Positions 1-9,156 of a DNA stretch of 64,000 nucleotides are shown here, in pieces (the first letter of the stretch is position 1; each line of letters opens with the position of its first letter). Origin of the DNA: Verrucomicrobiota bacterium (GTDB taxonomy: Bacteria; Verrucomicrobiota; Verrucomicrobiia; Limisphaerales; J093); assembly GCA_016716505.1 (NCBI GenBank), contig JADJWF010000005.1:62001-126000 (forward strand), written 5' to 3'. The position numbers and the translations under genes are program-made. The notes under the pieces were generated by a model. It saw only the letters and a list, made by a program, of their open reading frames with translations. It was not told the DNA's origin and ran no database searches.

Positions 1-468
1 GTCCACCTGGGCATCGGCTTGCTTCCGGGCGAAGTAGAGGTTTCCCGCCGTGTACAGCACGACGCCGCTGAATAACAACGCCGCCTCCCACCGGCTGATG
101 GTCGCGTCTCGGAAGAAGACGAGGAACAGAAACGTCACCCCGATCATCACCGGCGTGTCGAGTTTGATCAGTTGGAACTGCACCTTCATCGGATGGATCA
201 GCGCGGCAAGGCCGAGAATGACGCCGACGTTGAAGATGTTGGAGCCGACGACGTTGCCCAGCGCGATGTCTCCCCGGCCGAGCAAGGCGGCCTTCGCGCT
301 GACGATCAACTCCGGCATGCTGGTGCCGTACGCCACGATGGTCAGTCCGACCACCAGCGGTGGCAGCCCCAAGCGAAGCGCCACGGACGCACCACCGCGC
401 ACCAGCCAGGACGCTCCCCAAAAGAGAAGGCCCAGGCTGAGCACGACCATGAGCAGGTTAAGAGTCAT
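1..468 (-). CDS. Calcium/sodium antiporter (CaCA family), N-terminal part
   Basis: Inner-membrane cation exchanger of the YrbG/CaCA type, truncated by the window edge; 156 N-terminal residues are present. The start is the ATG at 468 (reverse strand), giving MTLNLLMVVLSLGLLFWG. The conserved alpha-repeat is clear: hydrophobic helices followed by GNVVGSNIFNVGVILG at about residue 65-80, with an upstream VAYGTSMPELIVS segment that carries the ion-binding Glu. Further hydrophobic segments follow up to the edge. It is divergent to the LptF/LptG permease, sharing the 469-607 interval, which may hold both promoters. Family assignment is firm; the transported ions are inferred from the family only. 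Confidence 0.9.
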   Translation of the reverse strand, partial: MTLNLLMVVLSLGLLFWGASWLVRGGASVALRLGLPPLVVGLTIVAYGTSMPELIVSAKAALLGRGDIALGNVVGSNIFNVGVILGLAALIHPMKVQFQLIKLDTPVMIGVTFLFLVFFRDATISRWEAALLFSGVVLYTAGNLYFARKQADAQVD

Positions 469-607
469 CCGTGGGTGCACATTCCGTCCTCCAGTCCCGG
501 CCGACCGGACGACCGGAGTCATGAGCCGCGAACAGTACCGGCAAACCTGCCGGGCGCAAGACGACCCGGACGACTCGCGCCTCGACTTTCCCCCGCCGCG
601 TTCGAAC

Positions 608-1738
608 ATGCGCGCGATGCGGTTGCTGGACCGATATCTGTTGCGCGAATTGCTGATTCCCCTGGCGTACTGTCTTGGCGGGTTTCTCGTCTCCTGGATC
701 ACCTTTGACCTCATCAACGAACTCGCCACCTTCCAGCGTCGCCAGCTTCTGCCGCGCGACATCGCCGAGTACTACCTGGTCAAAGCGCCGGAATTGCTCG
801 TGACGATCATGCCGGTGGCCCTGCTGCTGGCCCTCCTGTACGCGCTCACGAATCACGCCCGCCACCACGAGATCACCGCGATTCGCGCGGCCGGCGTCAG
901 CCTGTGGCGGGCGTGCGCGGTGTACCTGGGAGTGGGCGCGGCGTTCAGCGTCGTCCTGCTGATGCTGAACGAGTGGCTCGTGCCGGACGCGAATGAGGCG
1001 GCGAACTTGGTCCTCGCCCGGCGCGATCCGGCGACCGCCGGCGGGCCGGGGCCGGAGTGGAAGCTCAACCTGGCCTTCAGCAATGAACCCGAACGCCGCC
1101 AGTGGATCATCGGCGCCTTTCACCGGGAAACCGGGGAAATGCGCGGCCCGAACTTCTGGTGGACCCTGCCGGATGGCAGCCGTCGCCAGCTTTCGGCGGC
1201 GCGGGGCGTCTATCGCCGTGGCCAGTGGGAGTTCGAAGAGGTCCGCGAATTCTTCTACACCAACAACGTGGCTCTGCCCATCGAGGTGCGCACCAACCGC
1301 GTGTTGGCGCTGTCCGAACTCACCGAGACACCGGAACAAATCCGCAGCGAAATCAAGTTCTCCGAGCTGAGCAACGTCTCCGCCGCCAAGCGCCCCCGAC
1401 TGTCCCTGCGGGAAATCCGCGACTACCAGCGCCTCCACCCGGCGCTGCCGGCCCGCGAAGCCGCCAAACTGGAGACCCAGTTCCACGGGCGCCTGGCCGA
1501 GCCGTGGACCTGCCTGGTGGTGGTGTTGATCGCGATTCCCTTCGGCGCTCCCTCCGGCCGGCGGAACGTTTTCGTGGGCGTGGCGGCGAGCATCTTCATT
1601 GCCTTCACGTACGTATTGATCCTCCAGTTTTCCATGGCGGCCGGCACCGGCAATTATCTGCCGGGCTGGCTGGCGGCCTGGCTGCCGAATGCCGTCTTTG
1701 CCAGCGTCGGGGCCGGTCTCATCCAACGCGTCCGCTGA
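608..1738 (+). CDS. LptF/LptG family permease (LPS export)
   Basis: Inner-membrane permease subunit of the Lpt lipopolysaccharide export ABC transporter, 376 residues, the usual size. The frame is open far upstream but homology starts at the ATG at 608 (MRAMRLLDRYLLRELLIPL), with a second ATG three codons on. Layout is typical: three N-terminal membrane helices (about 15-40, 55-80, 100-125) with the family-type sequence HHEITAIRAAGVSLWR between helices 2 and 3, a periplasmic domain in the middle, and three C-terminal helices from about residue 295. The second LptF/LptG paralogue of the window is at 42389-43516 on the minus strand, so the two subunits are unlinked. Which is F and which is G cannot be decided by eye. 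Confidence 0.88.
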   Translation: MRAMRLLDRYLLRELLIPLAYCLGGFLVSWITFDLINELATFQRRQLLPRDIAEYYLVKAPELLVTIMPVALLLALLYALTNHARHHEITAIRAAGVSLWRACAVYLGVGAAFSVVLLMLNEWLVPDANEAANLVLARRDPATAGGPGPEWKLNLAFSNEPERRQWIIGAFHRETGEMRGPNFWWTLPDGSRRQLSAARGVYRRGQWEFEEVREFFYTNNVALPIEVRTNRVLALSELTETPEQIRSEIKFSELSNVSAAKRPRLSLREIRDYQRLHPALPAREAAKLETQFHGRLAEPWTCLVVVLIAIPFGAPSGRRNVFVGVAASIFIAFTYVLILQFSMAAGTGNYLPGWLAAWLPNAVFASVGAGLIQRVR

Positions 1739-1752
1739 GCCACCCGCTGCCG

Positions 1753-3501
1753 ATGAGCGAACCTGCGTCCCTTCCGAACGAACTGGCAAGCCTGCGCGCG
1801 AAGTGCGATCGCCTCGAGCGCCTGGCGCAGGTGAGCGGTGTGATTCACTCGACCCTCGATCCGCAGGAAGCGCTGACCCTGATCCTGCGCGAGACGGTCC
1901 GCCTGACGGGCGCCAGCAGCGGCTCCGTGGTGCTGATCAACCCCACCACCGGGTTTCTCGACATCCAGGCCTCGCACGGCCTGCCGCCCAACGCCGAGAA
2001 GCTCAAGCTCCGCGTGGGCGAAGGCGTCACGGGGTGGGTCGCCTCGACGGGACGGCCGGCGCGGGTGGGCGACGTCACGCGTGATGCGCGCTACATCATG
2101 CTCCGGCCGAACGTGCGGTCCGAGCTGGCGGTGCCCCTGCGGGTGGACGACCAGGTCCGGGGGGTGTTGAACGTGGACGCCGACCGCGTGGAGGCCTTCA
2201 GCGAGGAAGATCAGGCCCTGCTCGAAGAACTGGCGCGCCAGGCGGCGGGGGTGATTCGGAATACCTGGTTGTTCGAACAACTCCGCCTCAAAGCGCGGCT
2301 CTTCGAGGCGCTCGTCCACGTGGGCCAGAGCATCAACTCGGCCCTCAACCTCGACGACGCCCTGGCGGCCATCACGCGCGAAGCGTGTCTCCTTATGAAC
2401 GGCCGGATGTCCTCCCTGCTGCTGCTCGACGCCACGCAGGAGTGGCTGGACCTCCGCGCCAGCCACGGCGCCGGTGAGGCCTATCGCACCAAGCCCCGCC
2501 TCAGTGTGAGCGACAGCCTGCTGGGTTCGGTCGTGCGCCGGCGGAAACCGGTGCAGGTGGCGAACGTGCAGACCTCCTCCGGCTACCAAAGTGTGGCGCT
2601 CGCGCGCCGGGAGGGGCTGGTGTCCCTGTTGAGTGTGCCGCTCCTGTTCCGTGGACAGGCCATCGGCGTGTTGAGCGTGTACACGGATACCCCCCACACG
2701 TTTTCGAACGAGGAGATTCGCATTCTCTCCGCGCTGGCCGAGTTGTCGGCGGTCGCCATCGAAAAGGCGCGGCTCTACGAACGGGTGGTGGACCTCGAGG
2801 AGCAATTGCGCCAGGGCGAGAAACTCGGCGCTTTGGGGTTGCTCGCCGCGGAGGTCGCCCACGAAATCCGCAACCCGCTGGCCGTGATGAAGCTACTGTG
2901 GCACTCGCTCGATTTGCGGTTTCCGGAACGCGATCCCCGTGCCGCCGACGCCCGCCTGATGGGCGAGAAGATGGACCACCTGAACCGCATCGTGGAGCGC
3001 ATCCTCGACTTCGCGCGCGGTGCCGAACCGCGGTTTGCGCCGGTCTCGATCAACTCGTTGATCGCGGACCTCGATTTGTTGACGCGGCACAAGCTCCGCG
3101 CGCAGGGGATCGAACTGGTTCGCGACCTCGATGACCGCCTGCCCACCCTGCTGGGCGACGCCACCCAGCTCGAACAAGCTTTCCTGAATCTGACCCTGAA
3201 TGCGGCCGAAGCGATGCCTGCCGGCGGACGGCTCACCATCTCGACCCGAGGCGTTCGGTTGCGGCGCGGCGACACCGAGCCCACGCACGTGCGGGTCACC
3301 TTCTGCGACACCGGCAGCGGCATGACCGCGGAGCAACGCGACCGGGCGTTCACGTCCCTGCTGGGCACGACCAAGGCGACGGGGGTCGGGCTCGGGCTTG
3401 TGATTGTGCGCCGGATTGTGGAAACGCACCGCGGGACCATTCGCCTCAGCTCCCGGCCCGGGGCTGGCACACGGATTACCCTCGTCTTGCCGCTGGCGTG
3501 A
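1753..3501 (+). CDS. Sensor histidine kinase with two GAF domains
   Basis: Predicted 582-residue cytoplasmic sensor kinase; no membrane helix is visible. Start ATG 1753, 14 bp after the LptF/LptG stop, so probably cotranscribed. A short coiled-coil start (about 5-25) is followed by GAF1 (about 30-165) and GAF2 (about 190-335). A coiled coil leads to the HisKA box EVAHEIRNPLAVMK with phospho-acceptor His near residue 370. The ATPase domain has the N box (LNLTLNAAEAMP, about 478), G1 (DTGSGM) and G2 (GVGLGLVIV, about 544). No response regulator is adjacent, so the partner is unknown. Ligand of the GAF domains is not predictable. Confidence 0.9.
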   Translation: MSEPASLPNELASLRAKCDRLERLAQVSGVIHSTLDPQEALTLILRETVRLTGASSGSVVLINPTTGFLDIQASHGLPPNAEKLKLRVGEGVTGWVASTGRPARVGDVTRDARYIMLRPNVRSELAVPLRVDDQVRGVLNVDADRVEAFSEEDQALLEELARQAAGVIRNTWLFEQLRLKARLFEALVHVGQSINSALNLDDALAAITREACLLMNGRMSSLLLLDATQEWLDLRASHGAGEAYRTKPRLSVSDSLLGSVVRRRKPVQVANVQTSSGYQSVALARREGLVSLLSVPLLFRGQAIGVLSVYTDTPHTFSNEEIRILSALAELSAVAIEKARLYERVVDLEEQLRQGEKLGALGLLAAEVAHEIRNPLAVMKLLWHSLDLRFPERDPRAADARLMGEKMDHLNRIVERILDFARGAEPRFAPVSINSLIADLDLLTRHKLRAQGIELVRDLDDRLPTLLGDATQLEQAFLNLTLNAAEAMPAGGRLTISTRGVRLRRGDTEPTHVRVTFCDTGSGMTAEQRDRAFTSLLGTTKATGVGLGLVIVRRIVETHRGTIRLSSRPGAGTRITLVLPLA

Positions 3502-3536
3502 ACACGACCGCGGGACGGCTCCGGCCGACACCTGGG

Positions 3537-4151
3537 TCACGCTTTGGCCGGCCGCTCCATGAACCAATTGGGGACGCCGTTCACGGTGTCGGTGGCCGCC
3601 ACCTCAAAACCGTGTCGGCGATAGAACGACACGTTGATCTCCTTGTCGGTTTCCAGCCACGCCGCCGCCCCGGCCTCATCCATCCGCCGGCAAAACTCCC
3701 GCAGGAGGCTCGAACCGATTCCCCGGCCCTGGCGCTCACGCTCGACGCCCACCGGTCCGAGATGCCAGTGAGGCTCGGGGTGATCATGGCGGGACCAGTT
3801 CCCGAACTGGGCGAGCAGTTTCAGCGTGCCGCGCGCTCCGCAGTTCCCGAGCAAGCGGGGCAGCAGCGCGAACTTCTCGGTCGGCGCCAACTGGCAACAA
3901 CCGGGACGCATCATGCCGCACACTCCCACCAAGGTGCTGCCCTCGAACGCGCCCAACACCATCCCTTTGCTCGCGACTTCCAACGCGAGAAACGCCCGGA
4001 ACACGCCGGCCAAGCCCCGCTCGCGGCGAGCAAGGTTGTTTCCCAGTGCAGCCACGTGGAGAGGATTGTCGCGCATACCACAAGCCAGCACCGCGGCGGC
4101 GAGGGAAGTCTCGCTGCGGGCGATCGGGCGGACTTCGACGGTGGCTGTCAC
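3537..4151 (-). CDS. GNAT family N-acetyltransferase
   Basis: About 204 residues. The acetyl-CoA pyrophosphate-binding motif RQGRGIGSSLLREF lies near residue 145, followed by the family's C-terminal pattern AAWLETDKEINVSFYRRHGF. The frame is open well beyond, but the upstream oxidoreductase ends at 4178, so the start is probably GTG at 4151; an in-frame TTG at 4181 overlapping that stop is the alternative. Transcription direction and spacing suggest cotranscription with the oxidoreductase. Substrate unknown. Confidence 0.78.
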   Translation of the reverse strand: MTATVEVRPIARSETSLAAAVLACGMRDNPLHVAALGNNLARRERGLAGVFRAFLALEVASKGMVLGAFEGSTLVGVCGMMRPGCCQLAPTEKFALLPRLLGNCGARGTLKLLAQFGNWSRHDHPEPHWHLGPVGVERERQGRGIGSSLLREFCRRMDEAGAAAWLETDKEINVSFYRRHGFEVAATDTVNGVPNWFMERPAKA

Positions 4152-4177
4152 CGCGTCGGGAGAGTTCTGCGCTCTGC

Positions 4178-5536
4178 TCAAACCGTCGCCGGGTCGGGGT
4201 GGACCCAGGGGGCGCGATAGGGTCGGGCCAGCAATGCGTTCGCTTCCGCATCGCCCACGCAACGATGGGTTGCCGGGTCCCAGACGAGCGTGCGGCCGCC
4301 GAGGCGTTGCGACAGGTTGGCGAGGAAACATGCCGCGCTCGAGATGTGTCCTTCCTCGATGTCCGCGACGGGCCGCGCGCGGCGGTCCACGCATTCGAGC
4401 AGGTTTCGCCAATGGCCCCGCATGGCGGCGGCGACATGGCGCTCAAGATCCTTTTCCGTCCGGTCCTCGGGGTACTTGTCGTATTCCAGCAGCGCCTCGC
4501 GGCGCATGGCGGGCTGTTTCTGGCCCTTGGGGAAGAACTCGTATTTGAAAACGCTGGCCTTGAGGGTGCCCTTTTCGCCGTAGAACGTGGCCGCCCAAGG
4601 ATAATCCGGGTCGGGCATGTCGCTCCACGTCCGGTGCTTCCAGAGGACCTGCAGGTCGCCGTAATCGAAGGTGGCGTTCTGCGTATCTGTCGTGTTCGAC
4701 GTGCTGTCCTTCTCGATCAGGATGCCTCCGGTCGAGGAAACGGTCTTGGGCCACCCGAGGTCCATCATCCACCGGACCATGTCGAGCATGTGGACGCACA
4801 TGTCGCCCAGGATGCCGTTCGAGTACTCCATGAAGATGCGCCAGCCGCGCGGATGGGTGCGCGCCGTGAACGGTCGCATCGGCGCCGGCCCGGTCCACAT
4901 CTCGTAATCGAGGTGGCTGGGCGGGGCGACCTCGGGGGCGCGTCCCGCGCGGCCCATGCCCCAGTAGCAGCAGATTTCCACGTAACCGATGCGACCGAGT
5001 TTCCCCGCCTTGACGACTTCCTCGCGTGCCTCGATCAGGTGAGGCGTGCTGCGTCGCTGGGTGTTGATCTGCACGACCCGGTTGTATTTGCGCGCGGCCG
5101 CCAGCATCGCCTGACTCTCGACCACGTCCACCGCGGTGGGTTTCTCGCAATAGATGTCTGCGCCGGCCTTGATCGCCTCGATCACCGGCAAGGCGTGCCA
5201 GTGGTCGGGTGTGGAGACCTGCACGAGGTCGAGGTCCCTCTCTTTCAGCATCTCGCGGAAGTCGCGGTACAGGCGCGGTGTCTTCCGGGACCGCTGGCGC
5301 TCGGCAACCATTTGCCCGGCCTCGGCGAGCATTTGCTGGTCCACGTCGCACAACGACACCACTTCCACCGGTTCGATCTGGAGCAGGCGGAAGAGCGCGC
5401 TCTTGCCGTACCAGCCGCAGCCAATCAACCCGACGCGGCGGACCTTGTCGGCGGCGAAAGTAGTGGGCGAGTACCGGGCGGTCGCTGCCAACCCAAGGCC
5501 GGCAGCGGTCAGGCGGAGGAAATCGCGGCGTTGCAT
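4178..5536 (-). CDS. Tat-exported Gfo/Idh/MocA family oxidoreductase
   Basis: 452 residues. The N-terminus MQRRDFLRLTAAGLGLAATA is a twin-arginine signal with RR at positions 3-4, so the enzyme is predicted to be folded in the cytoplasm and exported. The NAD(P)-binding Rossmann motif GLIGCGWYG is near residue 36, and the catalytic-loop EKPTA motif near 134. The C-terminal GFO_IDH_MocA domain contains the D-x-x-x-H pattern (GDMCVHMLDMVRW). Such Tat-type members are abundant in Verrucomicrobia and Planctomycetes and are usually linked to sugar or polyol oxidation; the substrate here is unknown. A second, only distantly similar member is at 49609-50997. Confidence 0.9.
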   Translation of the reverse strand: MQRRDFLRLTAAGLGLAATARYSPTTFAADKVRRVGLIGCGWYGKSALFRLLQIEPVEVVSLCDVDQQMLAEAGQMVAERQRSRKTPRLYRDFREMLKERDLDLVQVSTPDHWHALPVIEAIKAGADIYCEKPTAVDVVESQAMLAAARKYNRVVQINTQRRSTPHLIEAREEVVKAGKLGRIGYVEICCYWGMGRAGRAPEVAPPSHLDYEMWTGPAPMRPFTARTHPRGWRIFMEYSNGILGDMCVHMLDMVRWMMDLGWPKTVSSTGGILIEKDSTSNTTDTQNATFDYGDLQVLWKHRTWSDMPDPDYPWAATFYGEKGTLKASVFKYEFFPKGQKQPAMRREALLEYDKYPEDRTEKDLERHVAAAMRGHWRNLLECVDRRARPVADIEEGHISSAACFLANLSQRLGGRTLVWDPATHRCVGDAEANALLARPYRAPWVHPDPATV

Positions 5537-5592
5537 GCCGGCGTACTAAGCCGGATCGGATCATCCGGCAAGCCCCGGCTGCGAGCGACCGG

Positions 5593-5838
5593 TTACTGCT
5601 TTTCGTACTCGCCCTTGCCCACCCGTTTCAGGACCGTGAACCCGGCCTTCTTGGCATCGCTGATCGAGAGGGGCTTGGTGATCTTGGGGGTGTTGAAGGA
5701 GGTGATCACCCGCCGCACGGGCTTTTTGCAGGCGGGGCAATGAGTGAGCGGCTTGGCGTTGACCGGCCGGCGCAGCGTGAACCGGCCGCCACAGACGACA
5801 CAGTCGCCCTCGCACAACTCGTATTCGTATAGTGGCAT
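5593..5838 (-). CDS. FmdB-like zinc ribbon protein
   Basis: 81-residue protein starting MPLYEYELCEGDC, the typical opening of the FmdB/CxxC_CXXC_SSSS regulatory-protein family. Two Cys pairs are present: CVVC (about 13-16) and CPAC (about 34-37), expected to bind one zinc. The C-terminus is basic and mixed. Function of the family is poorly defined. It lies 56 bp upstream of the oxidoreductase on the same strand. Confidence 0.8.
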   Translation of the reverse strand: MPLYEYELCEGDCVVCGGRFTLRRPVNAKPLTHCPACKKPVRRVITSFNTPKITKPLSISDAKKAGFTVLKRVGKGEYEKQ

Positions 5839-6035
5839 GGCTCTGCTCTGCGCGGCTGGCGGATCCTACCCGGCGGAGCGGAGCCACCACCACGACGTTG
5901 CCCCCTCTCCGCGCGGGCGCCACCAGCAGCCGCCGCGAAAAATGCCCCCGCCTGCGCAGGTGCTCAAGTGGGTCGTGGAGTCCGGTCCAGATTGCCCTCC
6001 GTTCGAGGAGCGGGCGAGCTTCGTCAGTAAGGAGA

Positions 6036-6122
6036 TGGTGCCGGCGAAGGGACTTGAACCCCTACACTCTCACGAGTACCAGATTTTGAGTCTAGCGCGT
6101 CTGCCGATTCCGCCACGCCGGC
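6036..6122 (-). tRNA. tRNA-Leu (anticodon CAA)
   Basis: Read on the reverse strand, the acceptor arms GCCGGCG (6122-6116) and CGCCGGC (6046-6040) pair perfectly, followed by discriminator A and an encoded CCA at 6038-6036. The D-arm carries TGGCGGAATCGGCAGACGC, typical of tRNA-Leu. The anticodon loop CTCAAAA gives anticodon CAA (reads UUG). There is a long class II variable arm and a GGTTCAAGTCC T-arm. Total 87 nt including CCA. Confidence 0.95.
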
Positions 6123-6412
6123 TACTGTCCAAGGCTCGCAATTTGCCCGAGCGATCGGGGCCCCCGCCTTTCAAGCTGGGTTCGAGTGCTGCTGGAAGGA
6201 TCACCGACCCACCCGAGATCAAGGCATTTCGCGAACGCGGGGTGAATAGTGCCCACGTTCAAAGACGGGGCAAGCTGATTTGCTGGGCTGCCGATGGAGC
6301 CGTGACGCCTGCGCGCGGGCTGGCAGTCGCCCTGGCCAAGGCGACAGGAGAAGCTCGCCGGCTGGCGCGTTGCCTAGGACCAGGGGGGCGCGGACTTCCC
6401 GGTTTCCCCGGG

Positions 6413-7147
6413 TCAGTCGGATTTTGCGCTGGGAGAGGAAGCCGAGGCTGCGGCGAGCTTTCGTGCGCGCAGATTCTCCAGCGCTGCCAGCGCGGCCCGG
6501 CTTTCGGCCTCTTTTTTACTGCGGCCCTGGCCATGTCCCAGCACGACGCCGCGATGGGAAACGGCACAATCGAAGACGCGGTTGTGGTCAGGGCCATGTG
6601 ATCCTTGCAGGGTGTACTGGGGCGTTTCGGCCGACTCGGCTTGCAGGATTTCCTGCAGGTCGCCCTTGGGATTCTCCACTTCCGGACGCTCCGCCAGCGC
6701 ACCTATTTCGGTCCCGAAAAGCCGGAGGATCAAATGGCTCACCTGTTCCAGTCCGCCATCGAGAAAAACGGCACCCAGGAGGGCCTCGAAGGCGTCCGCC
6801 AGGGTGGAGGGGCGGTCGCGGCCCCCTTGGGCTTCCTCGCCGCGACTGAGGACCAGATTGGCCCCCAGATTGATCCGGCGCGCCTGCTCGGCGAGGAACC
6901 GGCGGTTGACCAGCCGCGCGCGCGCCTTGGTCAACTGGCCTTCGCCGAAGGTCGGGAAGTGTTCGTACAGGTGCCGGGTGAGAACCAGTTGCAGCGCCGC
7001 GTCGCCCAAGAACTCCAGCCGCTGGTTGTGCTGAAGGTTTCCGCCCGCCTCATACGCCACGGATGGATGGGTCAACGCCAGCCGCAACAAGGCCTCGTTC
7101 TGAAAAGCGTAGCCGAGGGTCTGTTGGAAGTTGGCGAGCGTGCTCAC
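6413..7147 (-). CDS. rnc: Ribonuclease III
   Basis: Double-stranded RNA endonuclease for rRNA and mRNA processing, 244 residues, the standard length. The catalytic signature NQRLEFLGDAALQLV lies near residue 40-55, with the second acidic cluster LADAFEALLGAVFLDGG near 115-131. A C-terminal dsRNA-binding domain (about 160-230) starts with NPKGDLQEILQ and ends in the GRSKKEAESRAALAAL helix. It is 18 bp downstream of the 7166-7813 gene on the same strand, so the two are probably cotranscribed. Confidence 0.95.
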   Translation of the reverse strand: MSTLANFQQTLGYAFQNEALLRLALTHPSVAYEAGGNLQHNQRLEFLGDAALQLVLTRHLYEHFPTFGEGQLTKARARLVNRRFLAEQARRINLGANLVLSRGEEAQGGRDRPSTLADAFEALLGAVFLDGGLEQVSHLILRLFGTEIGALAERPEVENPKGDLQEILQAESAETPQYTLQGSHGPDHNRVFDCAVSHRGVVLGHGQGRSKKEAESRAALAALENLRARKLAAASASSPSAKSD

Positions 7148-7165
7148 GGGCCAACGGAAACCGGT

Positions 7166-7813
7166 TCACGCAGGCGTCGGCGCGGGCGTCGTTCCGACCC
7201 CTGCCGGCTCAGTCCCATCTTCACCCGCCTGGACGGGAGCGGGTGCCAACCCGGGAGGTTGCAGGCCGTGCTCGAGCAGATGCGCGACGTCCCGCTGGAC
7301 GGCATCGAGTTGATCCAGTTGCAGACCCGGGTCAGGGATGGTGAACGCGTCTCCCAGTTTGGCGTGTTCGTACACCAGCACCCGTCGCCCCTCCTGAAAA
7401 GTCTGCGCCTTTACTTTCAGGACGCGCTTGCGCTCCAGCATCACGGCCAGAATGAACACGGCTCCCGCATGGCCGGGATCATTCAACTCCATGAGCTTGC
7501 GCAGGAGGGTTTCGGCGGTCTCCCGTTGAATCGGCTCAGCCGAAGGCGGTGGCGGCGGTTCGTACTCCCCAAGCCAATGCGAGACAAATCCCTTCCGGTG
7601 ACTGGCCGCCTGGCTGAACTGGGCCTGCCAGCAGCCTTCACACACGTCCACACGCTCGAAACCGTGGCGCTCATCGAACAGCAACGTGTGCAGTGGCTCC
7701 CGGTTGCGAAACGCGCGTCCACAGGCTCGGCAGCCGTGAGCTCGCGATTGTATATTCCATTCCATCTCGAATCCTGATCCCGACTGAATCAACCTCGCGG
7801 CCAATGAGGCCAT
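7166..7813 (-). CDS. Conserved hypothetical protein with Cys motifs
   Basis: 215 residues. The ATG at 7813 is preceded by a strong Shine-Dalgarno sequence (GGGAGG, 5-nt spacer); an internal ATG at 7765 has none. The N-terminal third has two Cys pairs, CRAC (about 28-31) and CEGC (about 58-61), suggesting a zinc-binding fold. Then come a short polyproline stretch, a central helical region (ETAETLLRKLMELND), and a low-complexity Pro/Ala/Gly tail. I do not recognise the family. Its position directly upstream of rnc suggests a shared transcript. Confidence 0.7.
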   Translation of the reverse strand: MASLAARLIQSGSGFEMEWNIQSRAHGCRACGRAFRNREPLHTLLFDERHGFERVDVCEGCWQAQFSQAASHRKGFVSHWLGEYEPPPPPSAEPIQRETAETLLRKLMELNDPGHAGAVFILAVMLERKRVLKVKAQTFQEGRRVLVYEHAKLGDAFTIPDPGLQLDQLDAVQRDVAHLLEHGLQPPGLAPAPVQAGEDGTEPAGVGTTPAPTPA

Positions 7814-7985
7814 ACCGGCCTCCCATCCGCAGTGTCCTCAAGTCCTTCCTCCTGATTCCGTGACGACAGTCTCCTGTTCAAAAGGGCGTCAAGAACCGTT
7901 GGCGACACTAAAGAGATTCACGCCTGGCATCAATGCGGATTCCGGCCAAGCTGAACCCGCGCCGGCCGCCGGCATCCGACAACCC

Positions 7986-8642
7986 TCATGCCAGATCGAG
8001 CACCGCTTGCACCAGCTTGTTGATACCCGCCTCGGCCTCGGTGATTCGATTTGCCAGCATATAGGCGGGCGTGGTGACGATCTTCAGTCGCCGGTCCACG
8101 ACGCAGTTGTGGACTGTGCAGTTGACATGTTGACCGCCGCCGGGCGTCAGCCCGGCAGCCGTGTTGGCGTCGGTGCCAATCGTGAACTCGACGTTTTCCG
8201 CTCCGAACAGCTTTGCGGCGATCGCCGGCGCGATGCAAATGAATCCCAGCGGCTTCCCCGCCCGGTGCGCCTCGCGGAGGAAGTGAGCCACTTCCGGCTG
8301 CACCGAGAAATCCGGGCCGGCGAGCGCAAAGGTGCAGAGATTCTTCGCCGCGCCAAAGCCCCCCGGGAGGATCACCGCGTCCACGTCCGCCACAGCGAGT
8401 TGGCCGAGCGGAACGATGTTCCCGCGAGCGATCCGCGCGGATTCCACCAGCACATTGCGCGACTCGCCGGGGACCGGCTGCCGGGTCAGGTGGTTCACCA
8501 CATGATGCTGGGGCACATCCGGCGCCGCGCAGACGACCCGCGCGTTCGCACGGTCGAGCGCCAGCAAGGTCAGCACGGACTCGTGAATCTCGGCGCCATC
8601 GAAGACCCCGCAACCCGAAAGAATAACCGCTACCCGTTTCAT
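7986..8642 (-). CDS. elbB: ElbB-like DJ-1/PfpI superfamily protein (glyoxalase type)
   Basis: 218-residue single-domain protein. It opens with MKRVAVILSGCGVFDGAEIHE, the characteristic ElbB/ES1 N-terminus, has an ILPGGFGAAKN nucleotide-like loop near residue 92-102 and the nucleophile elbow GFICIAPA with Cys near 136. ElbB proteins have weak glyoxalase activity and have been linked genetically to isoprenoid synthesis; the physiological substrate is unclear. Monocistronic by spacing. Confidence 0.87.
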   Translation of the reverse strand: MKRVAVILSGCGVFDGAEIHESVLTLLALDRANARVVCAAPDVPQHHVVNHLTRQPVPGESRNVLVESARIARGNIVPLGQLAVADVDAVILPGGFGAAKNLCTFALAGPDFSVQPEVAHFLREAHRAGKPLGFICIAPAIAAKLFGAENVEFTIGTDANTAAGLTPGGGQHVNCTVHNCVVDRRLKIVTTPAYMLANRITEAEAGINKLVQAVLDLA

Positions 8643-9156
8643 GGCGCGTAGAGTAAGGAGTCACGAAACGACTTCGCAAGCGAACTTCGTCGCGGCGGCC
8701 GGTGGCGGTGCCATTGCCGGAACCGCTTACAGTCCAAGCAGCCTTGCGTTGGAGCGGCTTCGCATCGCAGCGATCCTCTCGATTCGCGGTCAACTCGGGA
8801 TTCTGGCGGGGTGAGGTCTTGCACGGGAGTCACCAATCACCCCCAGTGTGCCTTGGCTTTCGCAGTCATCGAACAGGTCGTGACGAATGCCACCCCACTG
8901 GTTCGTCTGAAAGCTCGACCGATGCCAGCAGAGAAGCCGGCCCCCGCGGACCGGTGGACGAAGGAACCCAGGTTCGCCTGACCCAATCTTGTATTGGTCC
9001 CCGCCAACGGCCCAGTGAGTGGCTTGGGGACGGCGTTGGCGGAGCCGTAAGCACAAACTTTGGGGACAACGCGAGTTCGCACGTGAGAGCCAGTGCAAAA
9101 GTAAATTGTGAGTAAAGCTTGCGTTGCGCCTTGCAGACAGGCTACTTTGCTCCGAT
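8643..9156 (+). other. Intergenic region without a supportable gene
   Basis: About 514 bp between elbB (minus) and the HTH-repeat protein (plus). Short open frames on both strands give Arg/Ser/Gly-rich translations without recognisable motifs, so I call no gene. It must contain the promoters of both flanking divergent genes. Confidence 0.5.

Noticed and set aside
4046..5743. A 565-codon plus-strand frame over the oxidoreductase
   Set aside because: The minus strand encodes a complete Gfo/Idh/MocA protein here.
8702..9115. A 137-codon frame between elbB and the HTH-repeat gene
   Set aside because: Arg/Ser/Gly-rich, no start signal and no motif.
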